DNA of 64,000 nt from Dryas octopetala (taxonomy: Eukaryota > Streptophyta > Magnoliopsida > Rosales > Rosaceae). The DNA lies in assembly GCA_963921425.1 (NCBI GenBank), contig OY992838.1, positions 14,446,001-14,510,000 on the forward strand, written 5' to 3'. How positions within the stretch are numbered: position 1 is the stretch's first letter; every line of letters begins with the position of its first letter. Below are positions 1-12,057 of the stretch, one piece after another. The position numbers were made by a program, and so were the translations under genes. The notes below the pieces were generated by a model, which was given only the letters and a program-made list of their open reading frames with translations, did not search any database and was not told where the DNA came from.

Positions 1-1370
1 AAAATAGACGGGTAAAATGCAAGATAATTGTTCTCAAAGGTAGGTACCCGAAATTGTCCAAAATTTGCAGATTTCCCAAAATTCATCCAAATTCAATTCT
101 TTTTGATTCTCAACATCCAATTCGGTTCCTAAGGCTAAGGAATGATAAATTATAACTTATAGTTCAATTAAAATCATAGAAAACTCGATCAAAAGGAATG
201 AAAATCAAAAACCCAAAACTGAAAATTTACTCTCTACACCCCAACTCGAAAATCACTTCAATTCTCCTTCAAACTCTAGGTTGTTTGTGATCCTATAAAC
301 ATCTCTAACAATTATATAAACCTCACCAAAACAGATTTCATCACCAAATTCGAAATCAAAGAAAAACAGAGTGTATGCAATTGGAGTTTACCTCTTCTCC
401 TTTCCAGCTTTCTCCTTTCTCTTTCTCTGTATTCCTCTCTTTGTCCCTTTCTCTCCTTCTTCTCCTCTCTCTCTGGTTTTTCCTTTCTTCTTCCTTTTTC
501 TTTCTTTCTCTCGAGTTCTCTTTGGTTCTGCTAGGTTTGATGTTCTAAGTTGTGTTTAAAACCCCAGCCTTATACCACCAACACCACACCACACCACCAC
601 AAACACACACCTCACTTAAACCACCACCCAGCCACCTCTTAGAATAACCAATCAAAACTATACTCTAAAACAACAAAAGAAAATAGAGAAGTGTAGAAGC
701 TACTATCTTCTACACGTCCAAATTTTTTTTTAAACATAAATATAAAAATAATTGCAACTAATTAGACAAAATTATTAGCTAATTTAATAAAAACTGAGTT
801 ATTTCATTTTACTTCTCTTGATTTTGACTTCTAAGTTTTGAGGTTTATGTTTTTTATGGGGATTTTGAAGGAAATTGAAGGAATTTGGAGTTGGGTGAAA
901 TTTGGGGTGATGAATTTGAAAGAAATTGAAGTTCGGTGAAATTTGAAAAATCTGCAATTTTTTTTAGATAATTTGGCAGTTTCGGGTAGCCTAGTTTGTG
1001 ACCCATTATCTCGAGTTTCATAGCTTCTTTTTGAATTATTTTTATATGGTTGTAAAGAGGAGTTTCATGGTTTCAAAATCAGTATAAGATTGTTGATTTT
1101 GATGGAGATTTGATGAGTCAAAAGTAGGAGTGAAGTTGAGATAAAAATTAGAAAACATGAGGCTTGAGGTTGAAGATGATGAACAGTAAATTAACATAGA
1201 AAGACCAAAATAACCTTATTTTTAACAGAAAATGTGACGGAATTAGACGAAAGGTCTCACATTGAAAATATTTTAAAATTCAGGTGGCACATCGAGTCAA
1301 AAAATTTATTAAGTGGTGAAGTAAAAATCGGGTCAAAGTTCAGGTGAGTAACATGATAAAAAGCCTATAT
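1..1370. repeat. Inverted-repeat element relic, cut by the window edge
   Basis: About 1-230 resembles, in the same orientation, the core of the small element at 45057-45604 (shared landmarks: a ...GGTACCCGAAA... stretch, then ...ATAACTTATAGTTCAATTA...). About 860-1160 carries the same core in reverse orientation (TTTCGGGTA..., then ATATGGTTGTAAAGA...). The region therefore looks like two inverted arms around a central section that contains a pyrimidine-rich tract (370-530). The left end is outside the window, so termini and target duplication cannot be checked. The open frame across the pyrimidine tract (371-559) is low-complexity and is not called as a gene. Confidence 0.5.
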
Positions 1371-2525
1371 GAAAATTTCACATTGTCTTCTTAAATTTGG
1401 CTGATGCACACCAAATAAGAAAAAAAGAAAAGAGAAAGGGTCAAACAGGGAAACAAACCAATAGTCAAGAATGCTAAGCAAATGACTTATGAATCAATGA
1501 GTAGCCAAATTGAATGAACAGTTACACAAAATCAAACAGCCATATACAGGAGCATTTGATGAAGAACATGTCCATAAATTGATGACTCAATAAGAAATTA
1601 TTGGGTATAACAGAAACATTGCCACGTAATATAACCAACTTATGTGTTATACATTGCCATGTCGTCCAACAATACCCTTACACGTTGGATTGGTTACACT
1701 ACGTACGTGGTGGTGTATCAGTTATACTGTTACCCTAAAAAATCACGGCAGACTTAGCCGAGAAAATTGATTCACTGGTAGTCCTTATACTTTGTGCGCA
1801 GGCGTGCCACTGCATGGCCAGATGGGCGGATACAGAATGTATTATGATGCCTAGTTTGTTGTATTACACCGTGATTCAAACTCCCAATCAAACGAACGTG
1901 CGGCAGGATAAGGAACAAAAACCTCGCCTAGATTCAATCGCCTTGATCCTCAAGGATTTCTAATTACTTGGTGTGACTATAACAGTGTGCTCGAAAGTAA
2001 AGATGCGATTAATGGGTGCTTGAGTAATTGGATGCAACGATAAATTATGAACTTTGATGTAAAAAGTATAGACAATCTGATTGTCTTGAAACGAGTAACA
2101 ATTGTAGTTCTAATAACAAATCTCATGATGAAAAGACATGAAAACCCAGGATTAAGACAAAAGAAATCGATACTAAGAACAATGAGATCCTAGTAGAGCT
2201 AAAACAAAAGGAACAATTTGCTTGAGAGCTTAAAGAACTTGAAAAATCGAGATGCTTGATCTGAGATTTGAGTTGAGTTGTGTTGAATGTGTTGGAGAGA
2301 GCTCTTCTTCTTGTCAATGCTTCATTTATATAGTGATCAATCCTTTAGGGTTTTAGGAAACCCTTTCCTATACAAACTCTATTTCCTCTTTCCTTCACGC
2401 TCAAGACGTACTTACCATTCTGGATTGATTTAAATCTCCTAATTCACCAAGGACTCTCGACGCAACTAGGTTTCTTCATAAAAACACATTCTGATTTGGA
2501 TTTTGGTTTTGGAGCATCCTTGCCG
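1371..2525. other. Gene-free stretch, probably decayed transposon DNA
   Basis: No coding region is supported. The base composition and the short TATATA-type motif near 2327 resemble a plant LTR or promoter remnant, but I find no matching second copy and no clear termini in the window. Confidence 0.3.
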
Positions 2526-2874
2526 TGGACTTGGGCTTTAACTGTCATCAAGCTTAAACTCTTCTTATGAATTTTTGGGCTTAATTGGTCGTGCTTTCGG
2601 CCCAATTCTGAAATAGGGTGTAAACATATACCCAATAATTTTCCACACACATGGGCTAGTAGTGATGTCATGACTCATGTATAGCCACTACTCCACCAAA
2701 CACCTGGGCTTTAACTGTCAGTGGGCTTAAACTCTCCTTATGAATTTTTGGGCTTAGCCGTGCTTTCGGTCCAACTCTGAAATAGGGTGTAAACATATAC
2801 CTAATAATTTTTCCACACACCTGGGTCAGTAGTGATGTCATAACTCATAGCCACTACTCCACCAGACACCTCAT
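2526..2874. repeat. Tandem direct repeat, two units of about 173 bp
   Basis: The stretch from about 2530 (TGGGCTTTAACTGTCA) to 2700 recurs from about 2703 to 2872. Shared internal landmarks include GAAATAGGGTGTAAACATAT, TTCCACACAC and CCACTACTCCACCA. The units differ by several substitutions and small indels (for example the first unit has an extra AATTGGT-type insertion), so the duplication is not very recent. Confidence 0.85.
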
Positions 2875-5500
2875 CCCTTATTACTTTATGAACATGCTCA
2901 AACCCCGGTTATGCGACAGAGGCACCCTTCCTGAGTATCCCAAGAGATTAATGTCAAACCACTGACCTTAATCCCCCAAGACACTCGGGGACGATCAGAG
3001 TACTCATTACACAATAGGATCTTTAAAGGAATAATAAAATCAAAATAAATAGTAATCAAAATAAAGATTAACCAACCCGTTAGGGTGAAATAGTTAAATC
3101 AGCACCCCAAAAAGAGAATTACCAAAGTATAAGTAAAACCCAAAAGTTACAAAATGAGTAAACAAAATAACATTGTTTCAAAATGGGTTCCCAATATAAA
3201 ACACACATGGGAAAGCAAGATCCGCTACTATAGCAAAAGACATGATAACAGAGACCTTGAGACACCCGACAAGAGAATCCAAGCTACGCACCCTTTCAGT
3301 CAAGATCTCCTCCAAGAGGTAAATCTGCATAAGCAATGGGGTAGAAACAAAACAAACAAACAAAGTAGGGTAAGCATCTCATACGATCATAGCTTCCCTC
3401 AAGGGACCCTGCTAGGTTTGAAAAACCTTTAAAACCATTTCCTTGTGAAAGATTGATTCCAAAATCCCAAAACATTTCCACAAAATCGATTTAACACCTC
3501 AGCTGCTGCAGTATATGGTAAACATGCATAAAAACCCATAAATAACAATAACTCAGATGATCGATACACATTAGGTACAACTATGGCCAGCTATAATAAA
3601 AAAAAAAAAAATAGCATTCATAGCGAGAGTGCTCTGTAAACAGAAAATAGGAACTTATAATTGAGAAACCGTATCACTGCCACTTAATCAATCATGGGTC
3701 TCCGTTTCGCACAAACACACGTAGCCACGTGTTAGCCTGGCTAAACTCCCCATAATGTACAGATCAATTCTTCTAGAAGGTTTAAGAATTTGAACCCAAG
3801 GTCCCATACTAAGCTACCCAAACTCTCAGACCAAACACAATAATAATAATAGCATATTATCATAGTTTAAAAATTACATATACACACACAAAGTCCATAG
3901 TTAGGAATGTAGGATAAATCTCCCTACCTGGAATCCAATGCTTTACACGTATTCTCTTCCATAAGCCTTCCATGTTCGCGCACGGTTCTATCTTGGCAAA
4001 TCTGTCGTAACTAGACAATACTGCAACCTTAACCTCTTAATAACTCGGCAACTGGGTAACTTGGTAATTCGATAGAAACAAAAACGACAAAAGAAAACAA
4101 AGTCTAAGTTAGGGATGATTAACAATAAGGGAAGACGATATGACCTTTCCTTTAGTCATACGTCGCTCGTTTCTGGTCCTAAGTGGACTAAACTCCTCTC
4201 TTTAGAGTTTACTTAAGCGTTCACAAGTTTCAAGTTTTATCTTGACGTCGAACCAATTGACTATTTGCTTAAACTCAAACCAAATCCTTAAAATAATTTA
4301 GATTGATCCAATTTAATCGCTATAATTGAAACTTGATAATTCTAGCATGCTAATTACTCTTAAACAAACAAATAAGTCTCCAAAAATAAGGCTGTGTATG
4401 CTTAATTAATAAATAAATCCTATTTAATTAATCTAAGCATGCATCCTAATATTAAAGCCTAAAAATAAATAAATAAAGTAGAAATAATAAAATACTTATC
4501 CAGTTATAGACCTCCAAAGTTAGACCCACTCCTAGGGACTCCTCCTTTCACTCCCAAAACTTTAAACTATGAGAAGTTTATTCCCTTTTAGTATGTCTCT
4601 TCTTAGAGATCGAGACTCCAAAATAACCAAGGAGTGAGTAACTCTAACTTCACTTGGTGGTGTAAGTGAAAATAAGGGACTGAGTCTCTAGTTATAAGCA
4701 CTAGAGGGTTGGAAGAATTTGTAAATCTCTAATATGAGACAAATTGCACTAAAATCCTCAAAAGAAGGCTGAAATTCGAATTGGGTCAAGAAAACCCATC
4801 ACAAAACTCATTTATACTAACAAAAAAATTGCGGGTCGACCCGGTTGGTGGCGCGCGGGTCGCGCGACCCGGCTGCACAGTGATCGGTTCTCTCTCTCGG
4901 ATCAACAGCCCAGATCTCGCTCAATTAATGAGTTTGGACGGTCGCGACTAGATCGCGAGTCTGGCTCCGGTGTGACGCGCGTAGGACAGCTCCCGTGAGC
5001 TTGGCATGTCAACGCCTGCTGGTGCCTCGTCAGTGCGAGTGGACCAGTCACGTTGCGACACGTGTCACGTGTCAGTCTAGTCTGCAAAACAAATTAATTT
5101 CTTTCTTTTCCTATTTTTCTAATTTCTCCAAATTTTTTTAAATCACCAAAAATAGCTCGGGGCTCCAAATAATTCTCCGAAAAATCCTACGGACTTGTAG
5201 TGATTAATCCTAATTTCCTGTAACCTAAAACACTAAATTGATCTCCATAAAAGTTAAAGAAAATTCAACTTCAATGAATTTAATTTTCAAAAATTAATTC
5301 CAACTTGATAATCACCAAAATGATATCACACTCAAGGATACTGGAGCTCAACTCTAAACCTCTATTGGTACAAGTTAGTTACTCAAAAGATAAAGGAAAT
5401 CTCTTTCCTTTAAGAAATCTTAAGTTTCTAAGTACAAAAGAAATTCGAAAACAGGTGTCAAAACACAATAGGATTGCAAAAAAATCCAGGGTGTTACACA
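2875..5500 (-). repeat. Possible decayed gypsy-type LTR region
   Basis: No gene is seen. The stretch ends near 5498 with GGGTGTTACA. Read on the minus strand this is TGTAACACCC, a start typical of long LTRs in plant chromovirus-type gypsy elements. I could not find the other terminus, a target duplication or an internal gag-pol, so this is a family-style inference only. A GC-rich island with perfect palindromes lies at 4832-4870, unlike the AT-rich surroundings. Confidence 0.3.
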
Positions 5501-5867
5501 AGGCAACCCATAAATTGCACAAAGTGTATAATTCTCAGGTGTTTTCAAATTAAACTGCACATTCTTATATATATATATAGACAGCTTAGTTGGCCCTTTT
5601 TTTAAAGCTTTTCATTTGTCTAATTAGGTCAGAGTAGGTCTACAACAAACATGGATTGTGTTCATATCTCTAGTCTTAGATGGAGGACGAGTGTGAGTGA
5701 CTTCAGTAGCCCTGATACTGAAAGGGAACATTAGCATTGTCTCACAACATCTAATTAAATTATTGTTTCCACAATTGTGTCAAATTAATAGTCATTTACA
5801 TTGTTTTCCTCATAGGGCAATTATCTTCTTCACCGTCCTTCTCCTTTATTATTCTCATTATGTAGTA

Positions 5868-6130
5868 TATTTTCATGATCGGAATTGTTTATTTTTTAGA
5901 TCATTCTTTGAAGATCGTCTCTGTAAAAAATCAATTCAATCAGAAATCATTTGGTCATATAATCGTTATCAAATAAACAAATTGTGAATCGAACTGTTAC
6001 AAAAACCGTCTATTTATTTGATCACATTTATGCAATTAAACGATTTCGGATTCGGTAGATTTTTTTTAGAGATGATCTTCATTGAATAATCTAAGAAACA
6101 AATGGTTTTGATCATAAAAATACATTGCGG
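5868..6130. repeat. Imperfect inverted repeat (foldback)
   Basis: About 5868-5975 and about 6018-6130 are diverged reverse complements separated by roughly 45 bp. Both arms carry a run of T/A followed by a GATGATCTTCATTGAAT-like motif and a GATCAT motif. The same motif family occurs again, plus strand, near 47850-47950 and 50800-50910, so this is a dispersed repeat rather than a unique hairpin. Confidence 0.5.
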
Positions 6131-6841
6131 AATAAGACTAATAAAAGATAAGGTTGGTAGAGAAGGTAGATTGAAGAAGGTGAATTGCATTTCAATTCCC
6201 ATTGTTGATATACTACTTATGCAATATGTTACTAGCTAATTGACAATTAGAAAAACATTCTAATGCGAAAAATGGACCGGAATGAATAAATTTTAAAAAT
6301 AGATATTTTTAAAATATTTACTATAAAGATTATAACTATAAAATGATCATGTAAACATAAATTACATAAATAATTTAAAAAATAGTTTGGCCTTTTTTTT
6401 TTATTTGAAAATTTCGTTGGTTTATCTAATATTAGACCAACTAGCTATTGGATTCTTGATAATAAAAAATTCCCAAAAATAAATTGTACGTACCAAAAAA
6501 ATTAACCAACATAGGGGTTATTTGTAAATTTCAAGGCAATAGAACCTTAGACACGACTATTAAATTGAGCCCAAATCCAATCTCTTGACTCTCTCGGTAA
6601 GAACAACATGTAGGAAATAGAAAAAATTGATGAATGATTGGTGGCACCAATCCCTTGCAGTCAATTCCAGATGAATCAAGTCCCTGGACCAAAGAAAAAC
6701 ATTTTCGAAAAACCCCCAGGTATGGGCACATCAAATAACACTCTCACTACTGCTATCATTTTCATTTCATTAACCATGTCTAGAATGTGATTTTGATGAG
6801 TGCTAATTAGAATGTGACATATATGTTGAATTATGAGTTAC

Positions 6842-7417
6842 TGTTAGAAATTTAGAGGGTGTTTAGGACACTTGTAGCTAATGGCTTGTGTAAGCTTCTA
6901 TTAGCTATCTATGCTTGATATGAGAAGTGTTTGAACTATAAAACAAAGTATCTTTTATTGATGAACAAAGGAGGATACAAGTGGAGATGTAGATGTCTAG
7001 GACAATAGGACTTTAGGACTAGTGGCTTTTAGTATTGCCTCTTGCTTGCCCTTAGATATGGGTACATCCTATATATATAGAGAGTAGATGAACCCTCTTG
7101 ACTTCTCTAGAACATCTATTAGCCACATGCTACTAGTAGGTTCTAGAGTATACTACACTTTTAATTATATTCTAGTACATTCTTATATAAGCTTAATATT
7201 CTAGACTCTTCTTTTATGTAGAATTATGTAGACTTCTCTAGTTAAGATAGTTACTAATAGATTTATCTAGAATACTCTTTCTTCTTATCAAGCTATCTTC
7301 TAAACTTCTAGAATTATGTAGAACTATGTGAAATATTCTAGCTTTAATTTGTATGGGCTTTGAGGAAGTCTCTAGAATTTTGTAGTATTTTCCAATTATG
7401 TGCATTAATTTTCAACA
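6842..7417 (-). repeat. 3' LTR of copia-1
   Basis: 576 bp, TG...CA ends, identical by eye to the copy at 11482-12057. In element orientation the TATA box (CTATATATATAG) is at 7069-7080. Upstream of it, in U3, lie six CTAGA motifs (7107, 7143, 7201, 7267, 7308, 7372), one of them a perfect TTCTAGAA (7306-7313). Confidence 0.96.
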
Positions 7418-8812
7418 CTCCTCCTTAATGCACATTTGGGATACTCCAAGCATGCTTCGTAGCATTTCAAATCTTGGTCTTGGAAGTGCCTTGGTGAAGA
7501 TGTCTGCTATTTGCTCCTCCATCTTGCAATACTTGAGTTCTATCTCCTTGTTTGCTGAGACTTCACGTAGAAAGTGATGCTTGATGGCAATATGTTTTGT
7601 CCTACCATGAAACACTGGATTTTTTGCCATCGCTATAGCAGACTTGTTGTCACAAAATATTTTAGTAGCTTCATTTTGTTGTTCTCCCATGTCTTCAAAT
7701 ATTCTTCTCAGCCATATAGCTTGGCAGGCCGAACTTGACGCTGACACATACTCCGCTTCGGCTGATGATTGTGCCACTGTCTCTTGTTTTCTTGAAGACC
7801 ATGAGAATATGCCAGACCCAATTGTGAATGCATAGCCTGATGTACTTTTGAAGTCGTCCGCTCCAGCCCAGTCGCTATCTGTGAATCCGAAGAGGCTTGT
7901 TTCTGTAGAAGGTCTATACCATATGCCATAGTCAATAGTTCCTTGCAAGTACCTTAATATTCTTTTTGCTGCTCCATAGTGTATCTGACTTGGAGTTTGC
8001 ATAAACCTTGAAAGTAGGCTGGTCGCGTACATAATGTCTGGTCGAGTTGTTGTTAGATAAAGTAGGCTTCCAATGAGACTTCTGTACGTTGATGCCTCCG
8101 CTTTTCCGGATCCATCGTCATTTCTTAGCTTTTCATTGGTGATGAGTGGTGTAGCCACGGTCTTGCACCCAGACATCTTGAACTTCTTCAAGAGATTTTC
8201 AGTATACTTCTTTTGACATACAAAGATTCCATTTTCTTCTTGGCTTATCTCAATGCCAAGAAAATAGTGCAATTTACCGAGGTCACTCATCTCAAATGTC
8301 TTCATCATATCTTCTTTAAATTTTTGAATTAATTTTTCATTGTCTCCTGTATAGATAAGATCATCAACATATAGAGAGACAATAAGAATGGAGTTACCTT
8401 GAGTTTTGGTATAGAGTGTTGGCTCGCTTTTGCTGCTCTTGAATCCAGCATTGATGAAGTATTTGTCGATGCGGCTGTTCCACGCTCTTGGTGCTTGTTT
8501 AAGTCCATATAAGGCTTTCTTTAGTCTTAGGACTTTGTCTTCTCCTCCTTCCTCGATGAATCCTTGTGGTTGCTCCACATAGATTTCTTCTTCGAGCTCT
8601 CCATTTAGAAATGCTGATTTTACATCCAGTTGGTAGAGTTTCCACTTCTTTTGAGCTGCAAGAGCTATAAGTGCTCTTATTGTATCAAGTCTTGCCACTA
8701 GCGCAAAAGTTTCATTATAGTCTATTCCTGGCTGTTGTGAGTAGCCTTTAGCTACTAATCTTGCTTTATGTTTTTGTATTGAGCCATCAGGATTAATTTT
8801 GGTCTTATAGAC
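7412..8812 (-). pseudogene. copia-1 reverse transcriptase-RNase H, in frame behind the stop
   Basis: The frame stays open for 466 codons after the TAG at 8813. RT motifs are DVKSAFLNGELEEEIY, QPQGF, LKKALYGLKQAPRAW and the catalytic YVDDLIYTGD. The RNase H domain shows GFTDSDWAGADD, SRKQETVAQSSAEAEY and TKHIAIKHHFLRE. The stop codon TGA (7412-7414) lies inside the first six bases of the 3' LTR, so the LTR terminus supplies the end of the polyprotein. No independent ATG start precedes the conserved RT region; a GTG at 8698 should not be taken as a start. Confidence 0.92.
7418..7427 (-). other. Polypurine tract of copia-1
   Basis: Minus-strand AAGGAGGAG directly abuts the 3' LTR. It is the expected primer for plus-strand DNA synthesis. 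Confidence 0.85.
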
Positions 8813-11431
8813 CTATTTTACGCCAATGACTTCTTTATTTGGTGGGCATTCTACAAGCTCCCATGTTTTATTTTTCTTAATTGTTTTAATTTCTTCTTCC
8901 ATAGCCTTCCTCCATACTTCTTGTTTTACTGCAACTTCAAAACTTTCAGGTTCTAAAGTTATGAAATTGCATGTTTCATATATATCTCTGAGTGATTTTA
9001 CTCTTCTAGGTGATGACTCAAAGGAAGATTCATCTTCTATTGATGGAGGAGTTAAAGAAGATGCAGGAGGCGTACCTGGCGTTTCTGAAATTTCTCTTTC
9101 ATGTGCGTCTTCTTCAGGCTGTTGTGTTGGGGTTGTCTCTGGTTCTCCTGACAGGACAGCACCTTTCTTCTCTATTTTTCCTTCATCCCAATTCCAAGAT
9201 GCAGATTCATCAAACTCGACATCTCGGCTGATCACGAGCTTCTTAGTTCTTGGATTGTAGACTCGATAGCCTTTAGATTGAGAACTATATCCCATAAATA
9301 TGCCAATTTCTGATTTTTCTTCTAGCTTATGTCTTTTTGGAGCTGGAATGTGCACATAGCATACACATCCAAAGACTTTGAGATGCTTTGCTGATGGCTT
9401 CTGGTTACTCCACACCTCAATAGGAGTCTTGTCTTGTAGAGTTTTTGTTGGACATCTATTTAGCAAGTATACTGCTGTGTATACTGCTTCTGCCCAAAAT
9501 ATCTTTGGTAGTCCTTTTTCAAATAGCATTGATCTAGCCATCTCCATTATAGTTCTATTTTTCCTTTCCGAGACTCCATTTTGTTCAGGAGCATAGCCCA
9601 CTGTCAATTGGTGCTCTACTCCTTCATCTTCACAAAACTTGTTGAATTCTTTTGAGGTGTACTCTTTACCTCTATCGCTTCTAAGAGCTTTGATGTATTG
9701 GCCACTTTGTTTTTCGACATGAGCCTTGAACTTCTTAAAGACTTTGAAGACTTCTGATCTTTCACGTAGAAAATAAACCCATGTCATTCTAGAATAGTCA
9801 TCAATGAAAAGAATGAAGTACCTGCTTTGATCGAGAGATGGGGTCCTCATTGGTCCACAGACGTCTGTATGCACGAGCTCCAACATTGCTTTTGCTCTCC
9901 AAGCCTTTCCGGATGGAAATGCTTGTCGATGTTGTTTGCCAAGTTGACAGCCTTTGCAGACATCACCACTCTCCTTTATGCTTGGCAAATCTCTCATCAT
10001 ATTTTTCTGGTGAAGTAATTGTAGTCCATGAAAGTTGAAGTGGCCAAATCTTTTATGCCAAAGCCATGAATCTTCTAGTTCTACTTTCATGGCCATATTT
10101 TTGACATATTGCCAATGGATGGGAAAATTTCTATTTTCCATCCTTACTTTAGCTATAATATGATTTTTATCTTTTTTATCATATATTATGCAGGAGTCTC
10201 TAGAAAAGTGTAGAGAATATCCATTTTCAATCATTTGGCCAACACTCAATAGATTATGCTCCAAGCTAGGAACTAAAAGAACATCATGAATTAATTTAGT
10301 TCCTTTGTTTGTATGGATAGAGATCGTACCTTTTCCTTTCGTCTCCACCAGTGCGCCATTTCCCAATTTAACTTGGGATTTTATGGATGTATCTATTTCA
10401 GAGAAGATGCTTTCGTCTCCTGTCATGTGGTTGCTGCAGCCACTGTCGATGTACCATTTCATGTTGTTCACTTCAGTTGCTGCTTGACAAGCATAGAAAA
10501 GCTCTTCATCCTGCTCCTTTTCTTCTGTATAATTTGCTTGATAATTCTTCTTAAGCCGACAGTCTTTTTCCATATGTCCAAACTTTTTGCAGTTTCGACA
10601 TTTTGGTTTTCCTCGAAACCAACAATCTTTTTCTAGGTGACTTGTCTTTTTACATGTTCCACATGGAGGGAAGTTTTTCTTCTCCTTGTTTTCATTTTTA
10701 TTTTCCCAGTTATTGGGTTTATCTCCTCCTCTAGAATTTTCTTTTGATTTCCAGTTTCCTCTAGATTTCTGAGACCTTAAATTGACTTTTGACTGGAAGG
10801 CACTTTCTAGTGAACTTTCATTTCGCCTACTCAGTCTTTGTTCGTATGCTTCTAGAGAACCCATTAGTTCTGTTACTGAAAGAGCCGTTATATCTTTTGA
10901 CTCTTCAATGGCAGTGACTATAGGGTCATACTTATCAGTAAGACTAATAAGTATTTTTTCTACAATTTTTGTATCAGTTATCTTTTCACCATAAGCTCTC
11001 AATTGATTTACTATTTCATTTACTTTGGAATAGTAATCTTTAGCGGTCTCAGAATCTTTCATTTTAAGATTTTCTAAATCTCTCCTTAGAGTTTGTAGTT
11101 TGACACTACGTACCTTTTCATTTCCTTGAAACTCTTCTTTCAAAGTATCCCAAGCCTCCTTTGAAGTTGTAGCTCCCATGATCCTTGGAAATATGGTGTC
11201 ATCCAAAGCTTGTTGTAGAGCGTAAAGAGCCTTTGCGTCTCTCTGCTCGTCCTTCTTCGCCTGCTTTCGTTGCTCAGCAGTGGGTCTTTCTGGAACAGAG
11301 AACCCACTAGTAACAATGTCCCATAAGTCTTGAGACATAAAATAGGTTCTCATCTTGATGCTCCAAAAATCATAGTTTTCACCAGAGAATATTGGAAGAG
11401 GGACAGAGTTTTGGCTAGAGTTATTAGACAT
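8813..11431 (-). pseudogene. copia-1 gag-protease-integrase, ended by a nonsense codon
   Basis: An 872-codon open frame starts at an ATG 37 bp inside the primer site. The gag part (about residues 1-300) ends with two cysteine-histidine knuckles, CGTCKKTSHLEKDC and CRNCKKFGHMEKDC (near 255-293). The aspartic protease active site is in WYIDSGCSNHM (about 325). The integrase begins with HKRFGH...CKGCQLGK (zinc-binding, about 454-490) and continues through DVCGPM, DDYSR and NGVSERKNR. The frame stops at TAG (8813-8815) directly after VIGVK, where copia proteins have a conserved Trp. A single G-to-A change would explain it. The downstream RT frame continues in register, so there is no frameshift. 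Processing by the element protease is known for the family. Confidence 0.93.
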
Positions 11432-11468
11432 GGTGGTAAATTAGGATGACCCTACGCCCAATAAGAAA

Positions 11469-11480
11469 GCTCTGATACCA
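11469..11480 (-). other. Primer-binding site of copia-1
   Basis: On the minus strand TGGTATCAGAGC lies one base inside the 5' LTR. It is complementary to the 3' end of plant initiator tRNA-Met, the usual primer of plant copia elements. Confidence 0.95.
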
Positions 11481-11481
11481 C

Positions 11482-12057
11482 TGTTAGAAATTTAGAGGGT
11501 GTTTAGGACACTTGTAGCTAATGGCTTGTGTAAGCTTCTATTAGCTATCTATGCTTGATATGAGAAGTGTTTGAACTATAAAACAAAGTATCTTTTATTG
11601 ATGAACAAAGGAGGATACAAGTGGAGATGTAGATGTCTAGGACAATAGGACTTTAGGACTAGTGGCTTTTAGTATTGCCTCTTGCTTGCCCTTAGATATG
11701 GGTACATCCTATATATATAGAGAGTAGATGAACCCTCTTGACTTCTCTAGAACATCTATTAGCCACATGCTACTAGTAGGTTCTAGAGTATACTACACTT
11801 TTAATTATATTCTAGTACATTCTTATATAAGCTTAATATTCTAGACTCTTCTTTTATGTAGAATTATGTAGACTTCTCTAGTTAAGATAGTTACTAATAG
11901 ATTTATCTAGAATACTCTTTCTTCTTATCAAGCTATCTTCTAAACTTCTAGAATTATGTAGAACTATGTGAAATATTCTAGCTTTAATTTGTATGGGCTT
12001 TGAGGAAGTCTCTAGAATTTTGTAGTATTTTCCAATTATGTGCATTAATTTTCAACA
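11482..12057 (-). repeat. 5' LTR of copia-1 (promoter LTR)
   Basis: 576 bp, identical by eye to the 3' LTR. This copy would drive transcription leftwards. TATA-like CTATATATATAG lies at 11709-11720, and the cluster of CTAGA / TTCTAGAA motifs lies upstream of it (perfect TTCTAGAA at 11946-11953). Confidence 0.96.

Larger units (their letters stand above)
6842..12057 (-). mobile_element. Complete Ty1/copia LTR retrotransposon (copia-1)
   Basis: A 5216-bp element on the minus strand. It is bounded by two 576-bp LTRs that start TGTTGAAAATT and end TTTCTAACA in element orientation. GTTAC is duplicated at 6837-6841 and 12058-12062, the 5-bp target-site duplication expected of copia integrases. It carries a tRNA-iMet-type primer site, a polypurine tract, and gag-protease-integrase-RT-RNase H in copia order. 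Reading the two LTRs side by side I see no difference, so the insertion is recent. One nonsense codon interrupts the polyprotein between integrase and RT, so this copy is probably not autonomous unless the stop is read through. It sits about 320 bp upstream of the TATA box of the broken receptor kinase at 12434. Confidence 0.97.

Noticed and set aside
8826-9260. 144-codon plus-strand open frame in copia-1
   Set aside because: It is antisense to the integrase C-terminal region and has no family resemblance.
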